Notes: generated by a model not told the origin, from the letters alone. A DNA stretch of 9,314 nucleotides from Gammaproteobacteria bacterium (GCA_011371465.1 DRQL01000296.1:1-9314); one strand, 5' to 3'. Counted from the stretch's first letter, positions 1-7,128 are shown. Program-made: numbers and translations.

Positions 1-1
1 C

Positions 2-367
2 CTGTCACGCATGGTGCGCAGCAGCCTGCTGGAAGTGCTGGGCGAGGATTTTATCCGCACGGCGCGTGCCAAGGGGCTGTCCGCCCGCCAGGTACTGATC
101 CGGCATGGTCTGCGTAATGCCTGGTTACCCATCCTGACCCTGCTGGGCATGCAGGTGGGCGCACTGCTGGGTGGCGCGGTCATTACCGAAACCATCTTCA
201 ACTGGCCCGGCATCGGTTCACTGCTGGTCGAGTCGATCCAGCGCCGTGACTACCCCGTGGTACAGGCCTGTGTGCTGATGATCAGCCTGGCCTATGTCAC
301 CATCAACCTGCTGACCGACCTGTTGTATGCCTGGGTGGACCCGCGCATACGCCTGGGGCAGCGTTGA
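2..367 (+). CDS. DppB-like ABC peptide transporter permease, C-terminal part
   Basis: This is the C-terminal 121 residues of an inner-membrane permease of the DppB/OppB family; the start lies before the window. Such proteins pair with a DppC/OppC subunit to form the channel of an ABC importer for di- and oligopeptides or related solutes such as nickel. The EAA-type cytoplasmic loop that contacts the ATPase is visible near fragment residues 16-38 (EDFIRTARAKGLS, then RHGLRNA). It is followed by hydrophobic helices around 42-65 and 88-110 and by the family motif ETIFNWPGIG (63-72). The C-terminus, WVDPRIRLG, is typical. The stop codon overlaps the ATG of the next permease (TGATG), which indicates translational coupling. 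Family assignment is firm. The transported substrate cannot be read from this piece, because the binding protein and ATPases are outside the window. Confidence 0.9.
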   Translation: MSRMVRSSLLEVLGEDFIRTARAKGLSARQVLIRHGLRNAWLPILTLLGMQVGALLGGAVITETIFNWPGIGSLLVESIQRRDYPVVQACVLMISLAYVTINLLTDLLYAWVDPRIRLGQR

Positions 368-1188
368 TGCGGCCGGTCTGGCCAGGGGTCATCCTGTTGC
401 TGTGGGCGCTGGTTGCGCTGACGGCACCCTGGCTGCCCCTGCAACCCGAGCGCATCGAACTGCAGGCGATCCTGCAGGGGCCGTTCCAGTCCTTCTGGCT
501 GGGTGCGGACGACCTGGGCCGTCCGGTACTGGACCGGGTGCTGGTCGGCGCGCGCACGTCCTTCCTGGTAGCCGCCTGGGTGGTCACCCTGTCGGTAGCG
601 GTCGGTACCCTGCTGGGCAGTATGGCGGCCTATATCGGCGGTATCTGGGACCGCGCACTGGTGATGGTGATCGACATTTTCATGGCCTTCCCGGGCATCC
701 TGCTGGCCATTGCGCTGGCCGGCCTGCTGGGACCGGGTATCGATAACCTGGTGCTGGCACTGACCCTGGTGGGCTGGGTCGGTTACGCACGCCTGGCGCG
801 CGCCCAGGTGCTGTCGGTGCGGCACCGGGAACATGTGCTGGCCGCCAGGGCACTGGGTAGCGGAACCGTGCGCATTGTCAGCCGTCACCTGGTCCCCCTG
901 ATCAGCGCGCCGCTGGTGGTGGAGGCCACCTTCGGGGTCGCCGCCGTCGTCGTCGCGGAATCCGGGCTGTCCTTTCTCGGCCTGGGTGTGCAGCCGCCCG
1001 AGGCCTCCTGGGGCAGCATGATCCGCGACGGTGTGCGCTACATGCTGGTAGCGCCACACCTGGTGCTGGTGCCCGGCAGCCTGCTTTTTCTGGTAGTGTT
1101 GAGTGTCAATCTTCTCGGCGACCGCCTGCGCGATTACCTCGATGTACGCAGCGCGGGGACGGTAACGGGGCAGGGGACTGGAAAATGA
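367..1188 (+). CDS. DppC-like ABC peptide transporter permease
   Basis: This is a 273-residue inner-membrane permease of the DppC/OppC family, partner of the upstream DppB-like subunit. The N-terminal helix spans about residues 5-22. It is followed by the family signature LGADDLGRPVLDRVLVGAR (45-63), then helices around 66-88, 98-122, 124-142, 185-205 and 230-252. The EAA loop that docks on the ATPase is at about 155-178 (EHVLAARALGSG, RHLVPL). FLGLGVQPPEASWG (203-216) is also characteristic. I chose the ATG at 367, which overlaps the preceding stop by one base; a TTG one codon upstream is possible but less likely. The gene ends in an ATGA overlap with nagZ. Length is slightly short for the family (usually about 280-300), mainly because the N-terminal tail is short. 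The substrate is unknown; the link to nagZ makes cell-wall peptides a reasonable guess, but only a guess. Confidence 0.92.
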   Translation: MRPVWPGVILLLWALVALTAPWLPLQPERIELQAILQGPFQSFWLGADDLGRPVLDRVLVGARTSFLVAAWVVTLSVAVGTLLGSMAAYIGGIWDRALVMVIDIFMAFPGILLAIALAGLLGPGIDNLVLALTLVGWVGYARLARAQVLSVRHREHVLAARALGSGTVRIVSRHLVPLISAPLVVEATFGVAAVVVAESGLSFLGLGVQPPEASWGSMIRDGVRYMLVAPHLVLVPGSLLFLVVLSVNLLGDRLRDYLDVRSAGTVTGQGTGK

Positions 1189-2234
1189 GTATTGGACCGG
1201 TGATGGCGGACGTGCAGGGCCTGGAGCTGCAGGCGGAAGAGCGTGACCTGCTGCAGCATCCGGCCGTGGGCGGTGTAATTCTGTTCAGCCGCAACTACGA
1301 ATCGCCTGAACAGCTCCAGCAGCTGACCAGGGAGATCCACGGCCTGCGCCAGCCGCCGTTGTTGCTGGCGGTGGACCAGGAGGGTGGGCGGGTGCAACGT
1401 TTTCGCGACGGATTTTACCGTCTGCCTCCGGTCGGGCAACTGGGTGCGCTGTACACAAAGGACCGCAACCGGGCGCTGCGCCTGTGCGAGGAAGCCGGCT
1501 GGATGATGGCCAGTGAAGTACTCTCGGTCGGCGTCGATCTCAGCTTTGCACCGGTACTGGACCTGGACCTGGGCGTGTCGGCGGTCATCGGTGACCGCGC
1601 TTTCCACCGTGCGCCGGACGCTGTCGCCGAACTGGCGCAGGCCTACCAGCGCGGCATGCACGCGGCCGGCATGGCCACGGTCGGCAAGCATTTCCCCGGC
1701 CACGGTGGGGTGACGGTGGATTCACACCATGCGCTTCCCGAGGATGAACGCTCCCTGGCCGACCTGGAACTGCAGGACCTGGTGCCGTTCGAACGCCTGA
1801 TCCACAACGACCTCAACGGGATCATGGCGGCACACGTACTGTATCCGCAGGTGGACAGCCAGCCGGCCGGTTTTTCCCGGCGCTGGCTGAGCGATATCCT
1901 GCGCACGTCGCTGGGATTCCAGGGCGCCATCTTCAGCGACGATCTCAGCATGGGGGGTGCCTGCTGGGCAGGCGATTACCCCGAACGCGCACGTGCCGCC
2001 CTGGAGGCGGGCTGTGATATGGTGCTGGTCTGCAACCAGCCGCAACACGCCGCCGAGGTCATCGAATCACTGGCCGGTCACAACGATCCGGCCGCGCACC
2101 TGCGCCTGGCAAGAATGCACGGCTCGAACTGGCCGCAGCGCCGCGAGCTGCTGGCATCGCGACGCTGGCAAGCGGCCGTGTCACTGCTGGAAAGCTGCGA
2201 ACCCGAGCGCTGGCTGGATATGGACCTGGAGTAG
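1185..2234 (+). CDS. nagZ: Beta-N-acetylhexosaminidase NagZ (GH3)
   Basis: This 349-residue cytoplasmic glycoside hydrolase of family 3 removes N-acetylglucosamine from GlcNAc-1,6-anhydroMurNAc-peptides during peptidoglycan recycling. In species with AmpR/AmpC its products influence beta-lactamase induction. Visible signatures are AVDQEGGRVQRF (62-73), which lines the sugar site; KHFPGHGGVTVDSH (168-181), whose Asp179-His181 pair matches the known acid/base dyad of NagZ; and FSDDLSMGG (250-258), which holds the catalytic nucleophile Asp. It is a single-domain enzyme of normal NagZ length, with no signal peptide, consistent with a cytosolic location. It starts at the ATG overlapping the permease stop (ATGA), with a purine-rich AGGGGA stretch upstream. 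The channel gene follows after 4 nt. Catalytic residues are complete, so function is very likely intact. Confidence 0.96.
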   Translation: MSIGPVMADVQGLELQAEERDLLQHPAVGGVILFSRNYESPEQLQQLTREIHGLRQPPLLLAVDQEGGRVQRFRDGFYRLPPVGQLGALYTKDRNRALRLCEEAGWMMASEVLSVGVDLSFAPVLDLDLGVSAVIGDRAFHRAPDAVAELAQAYQRGMHAAGMATVGKHFPGHGGVTVDSHHALPEDERSLADLELQDLVPFERLIHNDLNGIMAAHVLYPQVDSQPAGFSRRWLSDILRTSLGFQGAIFSDDLSMGGACWAGDYPERARAALEAGCDMVLVCNQPQHAAEVIESLAGHNDPAAHLRLARMHGSNWPQRRELLASRRWQAAVSLLESCEPERWLDMDLE

Positions 2235-2241
2235 AAGGGTG
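2228..2241 (+). promoter_or_regulatory. Ribosome binding site fixing a GTG start for the MscS-family gene
   Basis: GGAG at 2228-2231 lies inside the last nagZ codons and is separated by seven bases from GTG at 2239. No in-frame ATG is available before the first predicted membrane helix. The spacing therefore decides the start and implies that translation of the channel is tied to termination of nagZ translation. Confidence 0.65.
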
Positions 2242-3336
2242 GATACCGAAGCAACCGTACTGCAATTCGTTTCCGACTGGACGGGGGCAAATACCTGGGT
2301 GGTGCAGGTGTTCGTCATCGTGTTCCTGGCGCTGCTGTTCGATTTTGTCCAGCGCCGCCTGTTGAAACGCCTGCACCGGAAACTGGAAAGCACCCGGAAT
2401 CCCTGGGACGATGCACTGATCCGTTCCGCCATGCGCCCGTTGAGCGCCCTGATCTGGATTACCGGTATCAGTTTTGCCGCCGACATCGTCGCCGCGGAAA
2501 CGAAGGCGCCCCTGTTCGAAGCGGTGGGGCCGTTGCGACACGTGGGCATCATTGCCACGCTGGCCTGGTTCCTGGTCCGCCTGGTCAGCAACATGCAGCA
2601 GTCCATCATCGAGCGCGGCATGTCCAGCGGCGAGCCTTATGACCGCACCACCGCAGATGCCATCGGCAAGCTGACGCGCGTATCCATCCTGATCACGGCG
2701 GCGCTGGTCATCCTGCAGACACTGGGATTCAGTGTGTCCGGTGTACTGGCCTTTGGCGGTATCGGCGGTATCGCCGTTGGCTTTGCAGCCCGGGACCTGC
2801 TGGCCAACTTCTTTGGCGGCCTGATGCTGTACCTGGACCGGCCCTTCAGTGTCGGTGACTGGATACGCTCACCGGACCGGGAAATTGAGGGCACGGTGGA
2901 AAATATCGGCTGGCGCCTGACCACCATCCGCAACTTTTCCAAGCGTCCCATCTACGTACCGAACTCCGTATTCGCCAACATTGCCGTGGTAAACCCTTCG
3001 CGCATGACCCACCGGCGCATCAAGGAAACCATCGGCATCCGTTACGAGGATGCTGATAAAATGAGCGCTATCGTACAGGCCGTGGAAACCATGCTGAAAC
3101 AGCACCCGGAAATCGACAGCTCACAGACCCTGATGGTCAACTTCAACCGGTTTGCGCCGTCGTCACTGGATTTCTTCATCTATACCTTTACCCATACGAC
3201 CAACTGGATGAAGTATCACGATATCAAGCAGGATATCCTGCTGCGGATTGAAAGGATCATTCGCGAGGCGGGTGCTGAAATCGCTTTCCCGACCTCGACG
3301 GTACACCTGTCAGGCAGCCTGGATAGGTGTGAGTGA
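2239..3336 (+). CDS. MscS-family mechanosensitive ion channel
   Basis: This is a 365-residue inner-membrane channel of the small-conductance mechanosensitive family, which releases solutes when membrane tension rises after osmotic downshock. Hydrophobic segments lie at about residues 20-37, 66-84, 98-118 and 144-162. The pore helix follows at about 166-200, with the Gly/Ala-rich pattern GVLAFGGIGGIAVGFAARDLL and then NFFGG. The beta-domain motif RPFSVGDWI (201-209) and VPNSVFAN (240-247) follow, and the mixed alpha/beta C-terminal domain runs to the end. Five predicted membrane segments and this length resemble E. coli YnaI more than the three-segment MscS, by recollection of those families. 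The start is inferred: GTG at 2239 has GGAG (2228-2231) seven bases upstream. The open frame continues back to 1957, but that part lies wholly inside nagZ and reads as shadow sequence. It is very probably co-transcribed with nagZ. The family is certain; the exact paralogue is not. Confidence 0.93.
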   Translation: MDTEATVLQFVSDWTGANTWVVQVFVIVFLALLFDFVQRRLLKRLHRKLESTRNPWDDALIRSAMRPLSALIWITGISFAADIVAAETKAPLFEAVGPLRHVGIIATLAWFLVRLVSNMQQSIIERGMSSGEPYDRTTADAIGKLTRVSILITAALVILQTLGFSVSGVLAFGGIGGIAVGFAARDLLANFFGGLMLYLDRPFSVGDWIRSPDREIEGTVENIGWRLTTIRNFSKRPIYVPNSVFANIAVVNPSRMTHRRIKETIGIRYEDADKMSAIVQAVETMLKQHPEIDSSQTLMVNFNRFAPSSLDFFIYTFTHTTNWMKYHDIKQDILLRIERIIREAGAEIAFPTSTVHLSGSLDRCE

Positions 3337-3348
3337 TTAGCGTGGGCT

Positions 3349-3460
3349 GCCTGTTCTGCCTGACGGCTGCGCACAGTCGCGCTGTGAATACGTCCCTGTA
3401 CGCTCGACGGCAGCATCCCTGCTGCCGACGGTCTGTGCGCAGCCGTCAGGCAGAACAGGC
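3349..3460. repeat. 112-nt palindromic element with 28-bp perfect stem and inner hairpins
   Basis: The left arm 3349-3376 and right arm 3433-3460 are perfectly complementary over 28 bp (the arms read GCCTGTTCTGCC... and ...GGCAGAACAGGC). The 56-nt centre contains two more hairpins. One is CACAG/CTGTG (3372-3376 with 3382-3386), which competes with the tip of the main stem. The other is CGGCAGC/GCTGCCG (3408-3414 with 3421-3427, loop of 6). No coding sequence fits. It sits 12 nt after the channel gene stop and 39 nt before hpt. Its form (long arms, nested hairpins, no gene) suits a dispersed intergenic palindromic or MITE-like repeat, but only one copy is present here, so repetition in the genome is inference. 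No target-site duplication could be established. Confidence 0.8.
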
Positions 3461-3467
3461 TCTTTTT
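3433..3467 (+). terminator. Probable rho-independent terminator for the permease-nagZ-channel run
   Basis: The right arm of the long inverted repeat (3433-3460) is followed at once by TCTTTTT (3461-3467). On the plus strand this gives a very stable GC-rich stem followed by a U-tract, the standard layout of an intrinsic terminator, although the stem and loop are far larger than usual. The opposite strand has no comparable T-tract after the stem. The upstream run would therefore end here, and hpt would need its own promoter or read-through. I do not see a convincing promoter in the 39 nt before hpt. Confidence 0.5.
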
Positions 3468-3499
3468 GGTTACAGCAGCGGGAGTTGCTACAGCAAGTC

Positions 3500-4078
3500 A
3501 TGAACAGCGACACAGACAACATACGCGCGGTACAGCAGCAGGCGGACTGCCTGTTTTCCCGGGCCGAGGTCGAGCAGGCACTGGACCGCCTGGCCCTCGA
3601 TATCGAACGTGAACTGGGCGACCGGGACCCGTTACTCCTGTGCGTCATGACCGGGGGACTGGTGCCGGCCGCCGAACTGTTTACCCGCATGGAGTTTCCC
3701 GTACAGCTGGATTACCTGCATGCTACCCGCTACCAGGGCACTGTCGGCGGCAGCGAACTGAAGTGGATCACCATGCCCTCACAGCCCCTGCAGGGACGCA
3801 CGGTGCTGGTCGTCGATGACATCCTGGACGAGGGTCTGACCCTCGCTGCCATCCTGTATTATTGCCGGGAACAGGGCGCCAGCGCGGTCTACAGTGCTGT
3901 ACTGGTGGAAAAACTGCATGCGCGCAAGCACGCCGGGCTGCAGGCGGATTTCGTGGGATTGCAGGTCGATGACCGCTACGTGTTTGGCTATGGCATGGAT
4001 TACCACGGCTACCTGCGCAATGTGAAAGGCATCTACGCGGTTGCGGAAAACGAGCCGGCAAAACCCCGAAGCAAATGA
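3500..4078 (+). CDS. hpt: Hypoxanthine-guanine phosphoribosyltransferase
   Basis: This 192-residue cytoplasmic type I phosphoribosyltransferase joins hypoxanthine or guanine to PRPP to give IMP or GMP. The PRPP-binding loop is clear at 102-115 (VLVVDDILDEGLTL) and the pyrophosphate loop is at about 48-53 (CVMTGG). The segment DYLHATRYQG (71-80) and the base-binding DDRYVFGYGMDYHGYLRN (157-174) match the HPRT branch used in Pseudomonas-like bacteria. I take the ATG at 3500 as start. A TTG at 3485 is in frame but sits directly against the GGGAG that would serve as ribosome site. With the ATG, GGGAG is 15 nt away, so initiation may be weak. It is followed after 46 nt by the thioinosine phosphorylase gene, whose product hypoxanthine is this enzyme's substrate. 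Assignment is firm; preference for hypoxanthine over guanine is inferred from the neighbour. Confidence 0.92.
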   Translation: MNSDTDNIRAVQQQADCLFSRAEVEQALDRLALDIERELGDRDPLLLCVMTGGLVPAAELFTRMEFPVQLDYLHATRYQGTVGGSELKWITMPSQPLQGRTVLVVDDILDEGLTLAAILYYCREQGASAVYSAVLVEKLHARKHAGLQADFVGLQVDDRYVFGYGMDYHGYLRNVKGIYAVAENEPAKPRSK

Positions 4079-4124
4079 CGCGCCGTCAGGCAAACGAACC
4101 GAAACACCCCCGGACGAGATCCCT

Positions 4125-4877
4125 ATGGCAGACCTTGCAATCATCGGCGGCACCGGCCTGACGACGCTGAAGAACCTTGAAATCACCCGTCACGAGCCGA
4201 TGCAGACACCCTGGGGCGAGCCGTCCGGGCCACTGGTATATGGCCATGTAGGCCACAGCGAAGTGGTCTTCCTCGCCCGGCACGGGCCGCAACACACCAT
4301 CCCGCCACACCGGGTGAACTACCGGGCCAACCTATGGGCATTGCGGGAGGCGGGCGCGCAGCAGGTGATCGCGGTCGCGGCAGTCGGTGGCATCCGTGCG
4401 GAGTTGCAGCCGGGAATACTGTCGATCCCCGACCAGATCATCGACTATACCTGGTCACGCGAGCATACCTATTTCGAGAGTGACCTCAGTGAAGTGACCC
4501 ATATCGATTTTACCCGTCCCTACAGTGAGGAACTCCGGCAGGCACTGATCACGGCGGCACGGGATAGCGGCGTGCCCCTGGTCGACGGCGGGGTATACGC
4601 GGCCACCCAGGGACCACGGCTGGAGACCGCCGCCGAGATCGACCGCCTGGACCGGGATGGCTGCAGCATTGTGGGCATGACCGGCATGCCGGAAGCGGCG
4701 CTGGCCCGCGAACTGGGACTGGCGTATGCACACTGTGCCGTGGTCGCCAACCGCGCGGCCGGGCGGGGCACGGAAACCATCACCATGGAGGATATCGAGG
4801 CCAGTCTCGCCGCGGGAATGGAAACCGTCAGGCGGCTGCTGGAAACCGTGCTGCCGGTACTGTTGCCACCGGCCTGA
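4125..4877 (+). CDS. S-methyl-5'-thioinosine phosphorylase (MTAP/PNP family)
   Basis: This 250-residue cytoplasmic enzyme of the trimeric purine nucleoside phosphorylase family splits methylthioinosine with phosphate into hypoxanthine and methylthioribose-1-phosphate. This is part of recycling the methylthioadenosine left by polyamine and acyl-homoserine-lactone synthesis. Phosphate and ribose motifs are seen: GGTGL (8-12), ARHG (51-54), PPHRVNYRANLWAL (60-73), TQGPRLET (161-168) and VGMTGMPEAALARE (183-196). At the base-recognition position the sequence reads VVANRAAG. Asn209 there suits a 6-oxopurine, as in PNP and the P. aeruginosa thioinosine phosphorylase, whereas true MTA phosphorylases carry Asp residues. 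The start is ATG 4125 with GAG six bases upstream. An upstream extension to a TTG at 4041 would overlap hpt and lacks family resemblance. The pairing with hpt supports hypoxanthine as product. A plain MTA or inosine phosphorylase is the alternative. Confidence 0.9.
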   Translation: MADLAIIGGTGLTTLKNLEITRHEPMQTPWGEPSGPLVYGHVGHSEVVFLARHGPQHTIPPHRVNYRANLWALREAGAQQVIAVAAVGGIRAELQPGILSIPDQIIDYTWSREHTYFESDLSEVTHIDFTRPYSEELRQALITAARDSGVPLVDGGVYAATQGPRLETAAEIDRLDRDGCSIVGMTGMPEAALARELGLAYAHCAVVANRAAGRGTETITMEDIEASLAAGMETVRRLLETVLPVLLPPA

Positions 4878-4909
4878 GCGCGCTGCCTGCAGGCAACACG
4901 AAAACCGGC

Positions 4910-6928
4910 CTACACCTCGAACCGGGAGGTCAGTTCCTGCAGCTCCTGTGCGACGTCCTGCAGGTCAGCGTTGGATGCGTGCATGCTCTGTGACCGCGCG
5001 CTGCGCTGGACGGCAAGGCCGTTTATGGTATCGACGTTCTGCATGATTTCGTTGCCGACGGCACTCTGTTCTTCCGTTGCGGAAGCAATCTGGATAATCA
5101 GGTCGTTGACCTGTGCAACCGAAGCGGCAATCTCCGCCAGTGTTTCGGCCGCCCGTTCCACCTGGTCGGAACTGTTCTGCGCGCCATTCTGTGCCTCTTC
5201 CATGACCCGCACGGCATCCGCGGCCCCTGCCTGCAGACGCTCGATCATCTCCTGGATTTCGGTAGTCGACTGTTGGGTACGGTTTGCCAGCGAACGCACT
5301 TCATCGGCCACGACGGCGAACCCGCGCCCCTGCTCACCCGCGCGGGCAGCTTCGATGGCGGCATTCAGTGCCAGCAAGTTGGTCTGTTCGGCGATGCCGC
5401 GTATGACGTCGAGTACGGTTCCTATACAGCCGGATTCCCGGTGCAGTTTATGCACCACGTCAGCGGCCGTGCCGACTTCACGGGAGAGCATGTCAATCCC
5501 GCCAATCGCTTCGGTAGCGATCAGGGCACCGTCCCTGGCCGAGCTGTTGGCGTCGTGAGCCGTACTGGCTGCCGTTTCGGAATTGCGGGCAATTTCCTGC
5601 ACGGTAGCGGCCATTTCATTCATGGCTGCAACCACCTGCTCGGTTTCCATGTCCTGCGTTTGCGCGGCTTCTGAAGCACCGTTGATCACCTCGCCCAGCC
5701 GGCCCGCGGTATCACTCAGTCGTTCGGCATCTTTCTGCAGTCGCCCGATAGTATCCTGCATGCAGTCGCAGAAGCGGCCCAGGCTGGTCCCTACGTGCCG
5801 TGCTTCGGTGCTGCTGCCCAGGTCTGCCTGAAAGGAGAATTTTCCATCCGCCAGTCGGTCGAAGGCTTTCTGCATACCGTTGATCAGGCGGCCTACCTGC
5901 CTGGAATTGGACCAGGCGACCAGCGAACCCACCAGCAACGCGATCAGCAGCAGGGACATCATGGTAGTACGGCTGTTTTCAATGCCTGCCAGCAGGGTTT
6001 TGTTGGCCGTGTCCAGGCGACGGCGTTCCTGCTCGATGATATTCACTACATGATCGTGGATACGCTCGATCAGGGGTGCAATTTCGGTACGCAGCACGTA
6101 ACCGTCGGTACGCCAGCGCTCGCTGCTGTGCAGTTTCACTACTGCATCGAAGGCCTTGAAGAAGGGACCGACCATCTCCACCAGCTGATCAAAGCTGTCT
6201 TCCTGGTCGAGGTTCATCATGGCACGTTTCTGTTCCAGGCTTTGAAACAGTTTTTCGGTACGCTCGCGGAGAATGGTGATTTCCTCCACCGACGACTGGT
6301 TGCGCAGTGCCAGGTATGCCCGGATATTGGACATGATATTCACCCAGCTGTAGCGGAGATCACCGATAGCCATCAGCAGCGAGCGCCGTTCCGGTGTGGC
6401 CGTTTCCTCGGCTTCTGACTGCAGCATGGTGCTCATGAGCTGCAACATTTGCTGGCCCAGCGGGTTTACCTCCCGGGCAGCGTGCAGCATGGCCGGGTAG
6501 TTCTGCGTGCGGTTACCGACCAGTTTTTCCATGCGTTCCATCGTACTGGCGAATAATTCAATATCGCTGTGTATTTGCGCAAAACTTTGCGGGTCGTGCA
6601 GCCCCTGCTCCGTCAGGAACCATTCCAGTCGTTTCAGTGTTTGCCTGGCAGACTCGAATTGCTGACGGTAGTGTGTCCGGTACTCTTCTTCGCCGCTCAG
6701 CAGGTAGTAACCCAGGTACTGCGCGGCGCCGGTCAACTGGGTTTTGAGATCTGCGGAGGTGGTGAGGGTAGGGATCACCAGGTTGCTGGTATCCGTAGCC
6801 AGGTGCTCAACGCGTTTCAGGCTGACCAGGCCACTGCTGACCACCACGACCAGAATTAACAGAATAATTGAGAAACCAATCCAAACTCTTTGTTTTATCG
6901 ATAGTTTATTTAATTTCCTTACATCCAT
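4910..6928 (-). CDS. Methyl-accepting chemotaxis protein with large helical sensor region
   Basis: This is a 672-residue membrane chemoreceptor that senses an external or membrane-linked stimulus and controls a CheA/CheW complex. The first membrane helix is at about residues 16-37 and the second at about 321-340. The extracytoplasmic part between them is about 285 residues, rich in predicted helix and without a recognisable PAS or Cache pattern. Its size and helix content suggest a helical bimodular (HBM) sensor like McpS of P. putida, which is inference. A weak HAMP-like region follows (341-395, with an unusual FCDC at 386-389). The signalling domain has the hairpin tip at about 508-548 (AEQTNLLALNAAIEAARAGE, then GRGFAVVADEVR). 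Likely methylation helices lie around 420-455 and 590-640. There is no C-terminal CheR-tethering pentapeptide; the end is TSRFEV. The ATG is supported by AGAAGG (6936-6941), seven bases upstream. It stands alone between convergent and codirectional neighbours. The ligand is unknown. Confidence 0.95.
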   Translation of the reverse strand: MDVRKLNKLSIKQRVWIGFSIILLILVVVVSSGLVSLKRVEHLATDTSNLVIPTLTTSADLKTQLTGAAQYLGYYLLSGEEEYRTHYRQQFESARQTLKRLEWFLTEQGLHDPQSFAQIHSDIELFASTMERMEKLVGNRTQNYPAMLHAAREVNPLGQQMLQLMSTMLQSEAEETATPERRSLLMAIGDLRYSWVNIMSNIRAYLALRNQSSVEEITILRERTEKLFQSLEQKRAMMNLDQEDSFDQLVEMVGPFFKAFDAVVKLHSSERWRTDGYVLRTEIAPLIERIHDHVVNIIEQERRRLDTANKTLLAGIENSRTTMMSLLLIALLVGSLVAWSNSRQVGRLINGMQKAFDRLADGKFSFQADLGSSTEARHVGTSLGRFCDCMQDTIGRLQKDAERLSDTAGRLGEVINGASEAAQTQDMETEQVVAAMNEMAATVQEIARNSETAASTAHDANSSARDGALIATEAIGGIDMLSREVGTAADVVHKLHRESGCIGTVLDVIRGIAEQTNLLALNAAIEAARAGEQGRGFAVVADEVRSLANRTQQSTTEIQEMIERLQAGAADAVRVMEEAQNGAQNSSDQVERAAETLAEIAASVAQVNDLIIQIASATEEQSAVGNEIMQNVDTINGLAVQRSARSQSMHASNADLQDVAQELQELTSRFEV

Positions 6929-7014
6929 GCGGACACCTTCTGAGTTATCCTGCTTCCAGAGCTATGGGGTCTGGCCAGTGGTGACTATGTCGCCGGGGAT
7001 ACATTTTTCTTGAG

Positions 7015-7087
7015 CAGTGCCGGGCAAGCGTACCGCACTGAAGTCCTGGAACGGGTTCCTGCAAACCCGTAAGGCCCTCGCCCGGCA
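7015..7087 (-). promoter_or_regulatory. Candidate structured leader upstream of the chemoreceptor gene
   Basis: On the minus strand, TGCCGGGC (7087-7080) can pair perfectly over 8 bp with GCCCGGCA (7025-7018). This closes a structure that contains a 7-bp hairpin ACGGGTT/AACCCGT (7070-7064 with 7057-7051, loop of 6). A second hairpin, CAGTGC/GCACTG (7040-7035 with 7020-7015), uses bases 7018-7020 that the closing stem also needs, so the two cannot form together. The arrangement resembles a switching leader, but chance pairing in GC-rich DNA is possible. I could not match it to the c-di-GMP riboswitch consensus or another class I know. Confidence 0.3.
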
Positions 7088-7128
7088 GTTCAGCACGCTG
7101 GCGAATTCCACTGGCTTCCAGCTGTTTA

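Noticed and set aside
292..1059. Long minus-strand open frame (255 residues) opposite the DppC-like gene
   Set aside because: It is a shadow of the permease codons: rich in Gln, His, Arg and Gly, no family resemblance, and wholly overlapped by a gene with clear motifs.
1134..1703. Minus-strand open frame of 189 residues opposite nagZ
   Set aside because: It lies antisense to conserved NagZ motifs and has no recognisable domain or ribosome site.
1957..2238. Upstream extension of the MscS-family frame
   Set aside because: This part is inside nagZ in another frame, is rich in Arg, Trp and Ala without channel features, and a GTG with good ribosome-site spacing exists at 2239.
4041..4124. N-terminal extension of the thioinosine phosphorylase from a TTG codon
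   Set aside because: It overlaps the end of hpt, is hydrophilic without family resemblance, and the family begins just before the GGTG motif as given by ATG 4125.
4878..4909. Possible bidirectional terminator between the convergent phosphorylase and chemoreceptor genes
   Set aside because: There is a 12-base palindrome TGCCTGCAGGCA (4884-4895), but it has no loop of its own and no T-tract on either strand, so a terminator is not supported.
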